This document shows positions 1-5,713 of a stretch of 5,713 nucleotides of DNA, one piece after another. The stretch spans positions 1-5,713 of the forward strand of contig JBGTGG010000082.1 of assembly GCA_041746855.1 (NCBI GenBank), given 5' to 3'. Within the stretch, counting starts at the first letter, position 1; each line of letters starts with the position of its first letter. Made by a program: the position numbers and the translations under genes. The notes beneath the pieces were generated by a model that saw nothing but the letters and a program-made list of their open reading frames with translations, was not told the DNA's origin and did no database searches. The stretch comes from JBGTGG01 sp041746855 (GTDB lineage: Bacteria; Bacteroidota; Bacteroidia; Cytophagales; Cyclobacteriaceae).

Positions 1-77
1 CGCTTTAAATCTTCACTGAAATTGCGATTGACCCGTTCCGTAACAGTCAGTTTTTCATACTCCTTTAATGTAGCCAT
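1..77 (-). CDS. Partial CDS, possible IS3-family transposase OrfA N-terminus
   Basis: An open frame starts at an ATG (positions 77-75, minus strand) and reads 25 codons to the left edge without a stop, so only the N-terminus is present. The peptide begins MATLKEYEKL and continues through RVNRNFSEDLK. A short charged lead-in followed by a basic stretch and an FSED-[FL]-KRK-like motif is what I recall from the start of OrfA (helix-turn-helix) proteins of IS3-family insertion sequences in Bacteroidota; OrfA binds the element's ends and is joined to the OrfB integrase by programmed frameshifting. Only 25 residues are visible, so the family call is a resemblance and not a domain match. The gene is divergent from the DAHP synthase gene, 123 bases away. 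No Shine-Dalgarno site is seen; the start is preceded by A-rich sequence. It could instead be another DNA-binding protein or a spurious frame. Confidence 0.45.
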   Translation of the reverse strand, partial: MATLKEYEKLTVTERVNRNFSEDLK

Positions 78-131
78 ATTTGTCTTGCTTTTTGGTGTCT
101 GTAAACTCCAAAAAACGGTCAACGTATTTCA
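1..131 (-). mobile_element. Possible left end of an IS3-family insertion sequence (partial)
   Basis: Read on the minus strand, the sequence from position 131 begins TGAAATACGTTGACCG, and the putative OrfA start codon lies 54 bases inside. IS3-family elements commonly have ends starting with TG and a short untranslated stretch before orfA, so the geometry fits. The other end, the matching inverted repeat and any target-site duplication lie outside the window, so position 131 is an estimate. The call depends wholly on the weak OrfA identification. If correct, the element ends about 70 bases before the DAHP synthase start codon. Confidence 0.22.
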
Positions 132-200
132 GGCAAGGACATTAATCCTTCAACTTCTAACCTGTAACTTACTATACCAACAACAAAGAACAACTAAAGC

Positions 201-1211
201 ATGATTATCCAACTCACACCCTCCATCTCACCAATTGAAAAAGACGAGATATTCGCCATTACAAAATCCCTGGGCTATAAAACCACAGAGGTTAAAACGC
301 AAAAGGGTTCCTATCTCGTGAATATTGGCAAGAAAGAATTTGATATTCGTTTGCTGGGCTTCATGCAAGGTATTCAGGATATCCATCGCGTTTCCGATGA
401 ATACAAATTGGTTTCACGCAAGTGGAAAGTCAATCAAACACAAATTGATTTGGGCGATGGAGTAACTATTGGAGATGGTTCCTTATCAATAATGGCAGGA
501 CCGTGTTCGATTGAAACGGAAGAACAGATTCAAGACACCATCGATCATCTTGTAAAGAATGATGTGAAGTTGATGCGCGGTGGTGTATTTAAGCCAAGAA
601 GTTCTCCGTATGCTTTTCGTGGTTTAGGAACTGAAGGTTTGAAAATGTGGTATACGCTTGCACGCAAGGCCGGGATTAAAATTGTGAGCGAAGTGATGCA
701 GGTTTCACAAATCGCAGAAATGTATGATTATGTGGATATCTATCAGGTAGGAGCGAGGAATACGCAGAATTTTAATTTGCTCGATGAACTTGGAAAGGTT
801 GACAAGGCGGTGATGATTAAGCGCGGTATCTCGGGAACGATAGAAGAACTGTTATCATCAGCAGAATATGTTTTTTCTGCAGGAAATGAAAACCTGTTGT
901 TGTGTGAGCGGGGTATTCGCACGTATGAAAAAGCAAGTAGAAACACGATGGATATTAATGCCATTCCGATTTTAAAAGAGAAAAGTCATTTGCCGGTAAT
1001 TGCTGATCCTTCCCATGGCATTGGTATTCGTGATTTCGTGGAACCTGTTGCATTAGCGGCTGTGATGGCCGGAGCGGATGGTGTGATTTATGAAACGCAT
1101 AGAAAGCCGGAAGAAGCATACAGCGATGGCCAACAAACATTGGACTTTGATGAGTCTGCAAAATTGATTGCGCGCATGCGAAAGTCTTTTGCGTTGCGCG
1201 AGGAGTTTTAA
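201..1211 (+). CDS. aroF: 3-deoxy-7-phosphoheptulonate (DAHP) synthase, type I-beta with N-terminal regulatory domain
   Basis: This cytoplasmic enzyme condenses phosphoenolpyruvate with erythrose 4-phosphate to DAHP, the first step of the shikimate pathway to Phe, Tyr and Trp. The 336-residue protein is collinear with the 338-residue Thermotoga maritima enzyme as I remember it. Residues 1 to about 65 form the ferredoxin-like (ACT-like) domain and about 90-336 the TIM barrel. Visible motifs are AGPCS (99-103), KPRSSPYAFRG (131-141, substrate phosphate binding), GARN (184-187), KRG (207-209), ERG (236-238) and DPSHG (269-273). The metal ligands fall at Cys102, His272, Glu298 and Asp309, so it should be active. 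In the family the N-terminal domain gives Tyr/Phe feedback inhibition; that is inferred here. No chorismate mutase domain is fused, unlike many Bacteroidota homologues. The ATG at 201 gives the family's usual N-terminus (MIIQL, compare MIVVL) and has no clear Shine-Dalgarno site. The gene appears monocistronic and ends at a hairpin terminator. I found no convincing promoter match or leader attenuator in 78-200. Confidence 0.95.
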   Translation: MIIQLTPSISPIEKDEIFAITKSLGYKTTEVKTQKGSYLVNIGKKEFDIRLLGFMQGIQDIHRVSDEYKLVSRKWKVNQTQIDLGDGVTIGDGSLSIMAGPCSIETEEQIQDTIDHLVKNDVKLMRGGVFKPRSSPYAFRGLGTEGLKMWYTLARKAGIKIVSEVMQVSQIAEMYDYVDIYQVGARNTQNFNLLDELGKVDKAVMIKRGISGTIEELLSSAEYVFSAGNENLLLCERGIRTYEKASRNTMDINAIPILKEKSHLPVIADPSHGIGIRDFVEPVALAAVMAGADGVIYETHRKPEEAYSDGQQTLDFDESAKLIARMRKSFALREEF

Positions 1212-1234
1212 AAAGAAATAAAGATGGTGTATTA

Positions 1235-1270
1235 AAAAAAGATGAAGCCGGAAAAGGCTTCATCTTTTTT
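1235..1270. terminator. Bidirectional rho-independent terminator between convergent genes
   Basis: The arms GATGAAGCC (1241-1249) and GGCTTCATC (1256-1264) pair perfectly around a six-base GGAAAA loop. Six A before and six T after extend the pairing to 15 base pairs and give a U tract to transcripts from either strand. It sits 23 bases after the DAHP synthase stop and 13 bases after the lipoprotein gene stop (minus strand), the expected place for a shared terminator. Confidence 0.9.
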
Positions 1271-1283
1271 ATCAATCCATAAA

Positions 1284-2882
1284 TTAAGGAATAGGCAGTG
1301 CGGTAGCTCCGTAAAGACCTATGTTTGTTAGGGGAATTGTAGCGCCCCATTTTGCATTGATTGCACTGATGAATGTTCTCGACAAGAATGCATATCCCCT
1401 GGTATTCGGATGCGCACCATCTTCGGAGTAAATTCCAGTAGGGGGGTTAATGTTTGGAGTTATCGTTACTCCATTGATAACCGCTGCCTGGTTGGTCACC
1501 AGCGTTGTAAGCGTTGCATTGATGTCTGCCAACGCAAGCCTTTCTGTATTTGCAGTTACAACCGCTTGTACAGTTGCATTGAAAGCTGCACGCGCATCAT
1601 TTATGGCAGTAATTTCAGATGGAATTAAGACATAACGATCTGCAACTGGTTCAGAAATACCGAGTTGACCAAAAGTTCCGGCCGTTCCGAGAATGGAACC
1701 TGTGGATAAGGGAATAATGTCGGTGGCTGCAGTTTGACGAGCCTTGGCGTAAGGCGCCAAACCCGCATAAGGTCCTACCATGTAAGGGCCAAGGTCCGTT
1801 AGCGTTTCATCATTCATCAGTATTTTATTAGCACCTGCTACGTACGTGAGTTTCCTTTTGTTTGCTTCATCAACAGTGATTACTGTATTCGCTGCCATGC
1901 CATCCAAAAAAGCGTTGTAGTTGTTGGCTAAAGCATTCGTTGCGCCAGTTGCTTGCTCCTCATTCAGTGGAATTGGATTATAAGGCACAGAGGTAAAATG
2001 GGGCATTGCAAAAATGTTCGGGAAATTACCTACCACTCCTTTCAGGTTAGGATTTGATCCTAAAAGCGCTCCTATAGCTCCAGCATACTGTAAGTCAAAA
2101 CTGGCTGGTCCTGCACCTGTTGCAGGTGTAAGCGGTGCTAAAGTAGGATCCCCGCCAAATGCTGCATGAAGGAAAAAATCATCTAACCCTAACCAGAATA
2201 GAAAGAAGGTGCCACCAGCAGCCGCAGCATCACCAATTATTGTTGATGTGCCGCCAGGAAAAGCCCATCTTCCATAAAAGGGATTAAACCTTGGATCGAC
2301 TCCTGCTCCAGCCCAAGCTCCGGTTTCGGTAATTAGCGCCTGACCAAGTACAATAGCAGGCACTGCGAAATTATTAAGCTCGGCTTTAGTACCTGTATAG
2401 AGGAAACCCGGATTTACAGTTGGGTTTGGAACAGCTTCGAAATCACCAACTGGGTAAGCCTGTGGAGTAGGGCGGGGTGAAGCACCCTGTAGTAGCATTC
2501 GGCCATAGACCGGCTTGGTAGGGTCAAATGGTGGACCCAGAACAGGTTGCGTAACAAACAAATTCCATCCTAAAGAAGCATTAATGCTAGGCTGGTTAAA
2601 CGTTGCAGTACCTCCTGCACATTCAAACTGCTTATTGATAATTGCAGCAAGCGAATTATTTTGTCCGGCAGTAAATAATGCGCCTCCTTGTACTCCCGCG
2701 ACAAAGGAATTTCCAATGGCAACAAATTTTGTCAGGTCAACCGATCCTGCCACAGCGTCATCACATGATGTATCAACCGGTGGCTCAGGGGGAGGCGAAA
2801 GCGTAATCACCTCTTGTTCACAACTGGTAAACATGGTTACCGCAAGTGTTAAAATTATATATTTTAGTTTCATAAGGTTCAT
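1284..2882 (-). CDS. SGNH/GDSL-hydrolase-like outer-membrane lipoprotein
   Basis: A predicted lipoprotein of 532 residues from the ATG at 2882. The signal peptide is short and hydrophobic, with a lipobox MFTSC giving lipidated Cys21, then a Pro-rich linker (about 28-36). An in-frame ATG at 2873 (MKLKYIIL..., Cys18) is an equally good start; a TTG at 2897 is unlikely. SGNH block I is AIGNSF (55-60) with nucleophile Ser59; block V is DGAHP (488-492) with Asp488 and His491. The stretch GVVGNFPNIFAMPHF (282-296), followed by VPYNPIPL, and the C-terminal INAKWGATIPL resemble Bacteroidota proteins annotated as SGNH/GDSL hydrolases. Block II reads NNFAVPA with Ala176 where Gly is expected, and block III reads WLGLDD (230-235) where these homologues usually have GNND, so the oxyanion hole looks altered. 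Cys40 and Cys88 could form a disulfide. The role would be ester hydrolysis or ligand binding at the outer membrane; the substrate is unknown. The gene follows the TonB-dependent receptor gene by 17 bases and is probably translated from the same mRNA, ending at the shared hairpin. Confidence 0.85.
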   Translation of the reverse strand: MNLMKLKYIILTLAVTMFTSCEQEVITLSPPPEPPVDTSCDDAVAGSVDLTKFVAIGNSFVAGVQGGALFTAGQNNSLAAIINKQFECAGGTATFNQPSINASLGWNLFVTQPVLGPPFDPTKPVYGRMLLQGASPRPTPQAYPVGDFEAVPNPTVNPGFLYTGTKAELNNFAVPAIVLGQALITETGAWAGAGVDPRFNPFYGRWAFPGGTSTIIGDAAAAGGTFFLFWLGLDDFFLHAAFGGDPTLAPLTPATGAGPASFDLQYAGAIGALLGSNPNLKGVVGNFPNIFAMPHFTSVPYNPIPLNEEQATGATNALANNYNAFLDGMAANTVITVDEANKRKLTYVAGANKILMNDETLTDLGPYMVGPYAGLAPYAKARQTAATDIIPLSTGSILGTAGTFGQLGISEPVADRYVLIPSEITAINDARAAFNATVQAVVTANTERLALADINATLTTLVTNQAAVINGVTITPNINPPTGIYSEDGAHPNTRGYAFLSRTFISAINAKWGATIPLTNIGLYGATALPIP

Positions 2883-2899
2883 GGTTTTGAAATTCAAAA

Positions 2900-5665
2900 T
2901 TATCTCAAGAATTCATCAAAAGTTAGGGAGATGTAGAATTGCTGTCCTACGAAAGGAGCACCGAAGTTGGTTCTGTAATCACCTCCTAACAAGTTGGTAC
3001 CACCAAGCTTTGCAATTGTTTTGAGAGAAGATATTTTGTAACTAACCTGGGCATCCAAAACACCAAACTCTGGTACATCCCAACGACCAAAAGTTGACTC
3101 CCATAAGAATCCTTCTTGCCAACGGAAATTGATATTAAACCCAAGATTCTTTGCTACTTTCCTATTCCCCAATCCAACAGTGAATTTATTTTCTGGTGTA
3201 TTAAAACCAGCACGGAAATCAGAATCTTCATCAGTCGCAAAAGTAGAGTAGTTGTATGATCCTGTAAGGGTGAAATTTTTAGGAAGATTGTATGTTACCC
3301 CCAAGCCAATTCCTTGAGATGTAACATCTTCTTTACTGTTTACATAAGGGGAGTATAGTGAGCCGGCATTTACAGTATTACCTTGATGGGTTGTAGCTGC
3401 TTTTACTGCCACCACTTCGCCTCCAATAAAGTTTGAATAACTTGTGAAATAATAATTAATATCGACTAAAAAATTAGACCCCATTAACCCCTTGTAACCG
3501 ATCTCAAATGATTTCAATTGTTCGGGTTGTACATACGCCACATTGGAAGTTACTAAAAGATTTCCATCTCCTGTATTCACTGAACCATCGGGGTTCAGAC
3601 TTCCGCCTGCACTTGTAAAAGCTCGGTAGGATGCTTCTGTCCAGGCTCCACCGTTATGCACACCGTACCGGGCGGCATTTGCTTCCGTACTTCCCAGTAA
3701 TGTACCACCCGTTGAGGGGAAGTAAATAAACTGTGCCTGTGTATCAGGATTCCTGAATCCTGTTTGAAAAGAGGCCCGGATGTTATGGGATTCTTTAAAA
3801 GTATAAACAGCTGAAACTCGTGGCGTAACCTGACCATCGAAATTCTCATTTTTGTCATAGCGTAACGATGCTGTTAAATGCAAGGACTCTGCAATTGTTT
3901 TAGAGGCTTGTGCATACACACCGAATTCATTTATATTAATTCGTTGAAAATTAGTACCATCTTCAGGGGCTTCGTTGAAAATAGTACCATCTGAAAATAG
4001 GCTATATCTTCTGAAATTACCACCAACCATCAGTTCCATAAACTCAATTTCATTTACAAAATTGTAATTGAATTCACCATGATAGACTTTGGAATCATCA
4101 ATGAATTTTGCGCCTGGAGGATTGCGCTGGAAATATTGGTTCTTTACTTTATTAACAAGCGCTTTATATTCATCAGAACCCGGGTCGGGACGTGGTTGTG
4201 CTTCTTGTGAAGGATCTATAACTGGCCAGATGTTGTCAGCAAAATTTCTTGCAGCAGCATGATTCCCAGCCGGTTGACCAAAATACCCTTGCATTGCCAG
4301 GACATAATTTCTAGCCCACACGGTTGCAGTGGGTTGAAGTTCTTCATTCATGTATGCACCGAGTGCGGACAGGTTGTAAGAATCACCTGCATCGGTATGG
4401 TTAAGATATCCCCGAACAAAGAAATTATCACCTTTAAGTTCTAGTTTATGGAATTGTTGATTAAATCCTCTTAAAACATATTTTTCTGTTCCTTGATAAA
4501 CTGAGCTTCCTCCACCGTATCGATAATTATAAGAGGCTTCTATTTTATCTGTAATCCTATAGTGGATTGCACCATCTGCTTTTATACTCTTTACTGCATT
4601 ATCGTCAGCAAGTAAGTCGCCTTCTCTAAAACCCGTTCTCCTGATGGTTCCAATAGAAGGAACACCAGTAGGGATCGGAGTCTCATCTCCATACAGATTT
4701 AATCCATCAAAATCCTTCTCACCACTTAAATCAGTTGTTGACTCAGGTCTTAATCTATCGGTTCTATAATCATTACTTAACCAATCAGTTCCTTGCAACA
4801 TGGAAAAATTCACTTTGAAAGCAAACTTATTATTGAATGCTTTAGCGTAACGAATAGAGTAATTGATGTACGGATTGCTTTCGCCTTGCGCATCAGACCT
4901 TGTAACACCACCTTTAAATTGGGCACTTAAGCCTTGATATTCAAACGGGCTTTTACTTTTCATAATGAGTATACCATTAAAAGCATTTGGACCGTAAAGC
5001 GCAGAAGCAGCACCAGGTACTAGTTCCATGCTTTCAGCATCCAATTCGCTTATGCCTACAATGTTACCTGTTGGAAAATTAAGCAGTGGTGCTGCGATGT
5101 CCATTCCATCTACCAGCGATACAAACCTGACGTTGGCAATAGTCGCAAAACCGCGCGTATTGATGGAGGTCATGTTCAAACTACCTGAGTTTACCTGTAC
5201 ACCTTTTACATTTGCGAGTGCATCAAAAAATTCTGGAGCGCTAGCCTGTTGAATAGCAATCAAATCCACTTTTTCAATCGTTACGGGAGAAGCTAAAATA
5301 CTTTGTTCAACCCGGGAAGCTGAAACAATTACCTCTTGGCCTAAAATTGATTGTTCCTCCATTGAGATTACCATCCCACTTGCATTTTGAGTATCAGCTA
5401 CTTCAACATCTTGAGTTGCATAACCGATGTACGAAAAGGTAAGCGTGAAGGGTGGAGCCTGATTTACTTTTAAAGAAAACTCTCCTCTGGTGTTGGAGAT
5501 CGTTCCGGTTACTGTTCCTTTAACAATAATGTTGACTCCGGGAATAGCCTCACCGGTGGCCACATCTTTTATAGTTCCCGAGACAGTGGTTTGTGAAAAT
5601 GCCAGGGTGCTCATGCTGATCAAAAAGACCAGTAGCACCACCGATTTTTTGTAGAATTTTATCAT
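2900..5665 (-). CDS. TonB-dependent outer-membrane receptor with carboxypeptidase-regulatory-like N-terminal domain
   Basis: A complete 921-residue receptor that would import a ligand across the outer membrane using TonB-ExbBD energy. Residues 1-24 are a Sec signal peptide (KK, hydrophobic core, AFS before Gln25). A CarboxypepD_reg-like beta-sandwich follows at about 27-105 (VSGTIKDVATGEAIPGVNI, then TLTFSYIGY), common in Bacteroidota receptors. A short segment QEVIVSASR (110-118) leads into the plug domain (about 120-240), which includes INTRGF (168-173), VDGMD (185-189) and ELVPGAASALYGPNAFNGIL (214-233). The rest is the beta barrel, with FRNPDTQAQF (637-646) and PEQLKSFEIGYKG (714-726) typical of such barrels and a C-terminus ending FYISLTFDEFLR. 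It lacks the roughly 1000-residue length of SusC and no SusD-like gene follows; an SGNH-like lipoprotein gene does, 17 bases downstream. The ATG at 5665 is chosen because it gives a complete signal peptide; it has no strong Shine-Dalgarno site. The ligand cannot be told from sequence. No promoter motif is recognisable in the 48 bases upstream. Confidence 0.93.
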   Translation of the reverse strand: MIKFYKKSVVLLVFLISMSTLAFSQTTVSGTIKDVATGEAIPGVNIIVKGTVTGTISNTRGEFSLKVNQAPPFTLTFSYIGYATQDVEVADTQNASGMVISMEEQSILGQEVIVSASRVEQSILASPVTIEKVDLIAIQQASAPEFFDALANVKGVQVNSGSLNMTSINTRGFATIANVRFVSLVDGMDIAAPLLNFPTGNIVGISELDAESMELVPGAASALYGPNAFNGILIMKSKSPFEYQGLSAQFKGGVTRSDAQGESNPYINYSIRYAKAFNNKFAFKVNFSMLQGTDWLSNDYRTDRLRPESTTDLSGEKDFDGLNLYGDETPIPTGVPSIGTIRRTGFREGDLLADDNAVKSIKADGAIHYRITDKIEASYNYRYGGGSSVYQGTEKYVLRGFNQQFHKLELKGDNFFVRGYLNHTDAGDSYNLSALGAYMNEELQPTATVWARNYVLAMQGYFGQPAGNHAAARNFADNIWPVIDPSQEAQPRPDPGSDEYKALVNKVKNQYFQRNPPGAKFIDDSKVYHGEFNYNFVNEIEFMELMVGGNFRRYSLFSDGTIFNEAPEDGTNFQRININEFGVYAQASKTIAESLHLTASLRYDKNENFDGQVTPRVSAVYTFKESHNIRASFQTGFRNPDTQAQFIYFPSTGGTLLGSTEANAARYGVHNGGAWTEASYRAFTSAGGSLNPDGSVNTGDGNLLVTSNVAYVQPEQLKSFEIGYKGLMGSNFLVDINYYFTSYSNFIGGEVVAVKAATTHQGNTVNAGSLYSPYVNSKEDVTSQGIGLGVTYNLPKNFTLTGSYNYSTFATDEDSDFRAGFNTPENKFTVGLGNRKVAKNLGFNINFRWQEGFLWESTFGRWDVPEFGVLDAQVSYKISSLKTIAKLGGTNLLGGDYRTNFGAPFVGQQFYISLTFDEFLR

Positions 5666-5713
5666 AAAATTAATCCGGTTTGTGAGTTAAGTTTGGAAAA
5701 TTAACACCATACA

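Noticed and set aside
22..204. A 60-codon plus-strand frame rich in Phe/Leu that overlaps the aroF start codon (ATGA), resembling a leader peptide for Phe/Tyr attenuation.
   Set aside because: It begins with TTG, lies partly antisense to the leftward gene, has no ribosome-binding sequence and is not followed by an attenuator hairpin before aroF.
955..1350. A 131-codon minus-strand frame across the aroF 3' end and the terminator.
   Set aside because: It is antisense to the well-supported aroF gene, crosses the hairpin and overlaps the lipoprotein gene's 3' end on the same strand; its protein has no recognisable family features.
2883..2897. TTG start at 2897 extending the lipoprotein by five residues.
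   Set aside because: Two ATG codons at 2882 and 2873 give a more typical lipoprotein signal peptide; TTG would leave only two bases after the receptor stop and adds nothing expected of the family.
2885..2899. Perfect 15-base palindrome TTTTGAAATTCAAAA between the receptor and lipoprotein genes.
   Set aside because: It is AT-rich and short, with a one-base centre that cannot form a hairpin loop without breaking pairs. An operator or processing site is possible, but nothing else supports one.
2515..3024. A 169-codon plus-strand frame antisense to the receptor-lipoprotein junction.
   Set aside because: It is a shadow of two convincing genes on the other strand, with no recognisable domain or export signal.
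5666..5713. Possible receptor promoter with the Bacteroidota -7 element TAnnTTTG.
   Set aside because: No match to TAnnTTTG with a TTTG-type -33 element at proper spacing is present in these 48 bases on the minus strand; the promoter may lie beyond the edge.

Overview
The window looks like an ordinary chromosomal stretch from a member of the Bacteroidota, probably a Cytophagales-like lineage. The evidence is a TonB-dependent receptor with an N-terminal carboxypeptidase-regulatory-like domain, a lipoprotein of the SGNH/GDSL type common in that phylum, moderate GC content, and start codons preceded by A-rich sequence instead of Shine-Dalgarno sites. The phylum is a fairly safe inference; the order is a guess.

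Layout, left to right. Positions 1-77 (minus) hold the first 25 codons of a gene that runs off the left edge; its N-terminus resembles an IS3-family OrfA, and an insertion-sequence end may lie near position 131. Positions 201-1211 (plus) hold a complete type I-beta DAHP synthase, the first enzyme of the shikimate pathway. A strong hairpin with A and T tracts on both sides (1235-1270) separates it from a convergent minus-strand pair and can end transcription from both directions. That pair is a 921-residue TonB-dependent receptor (5665-2900) followed 17 bases later by an SGNH-hydrolase-like lipoprotein (2882-1284), almost certainly co-transcribed. The promoter of the pair lies in the last 48 bases or beyond the right edge. 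No gene-free stretch exceeds 300 bases.

Functionally there are two unrelated units. The DAHP synthase makes aromatic precursors in the cytoplasm and probably senses Tyr/Phe through its N-terminal domain. The receptor-lipoprotein pair acts at the outer membrane; a reasonable but unproven model is that the lipoprotein binds or de-esterifies a ligand that the receptor imports. The most interesting detail is that the lipoprotein keeps the SGNH serine and Asp-His pair but has substitutions at both expected oxyanion-hole positions. I saw no CRISPR array, RNA gene, defence system or clearly new genetic system.
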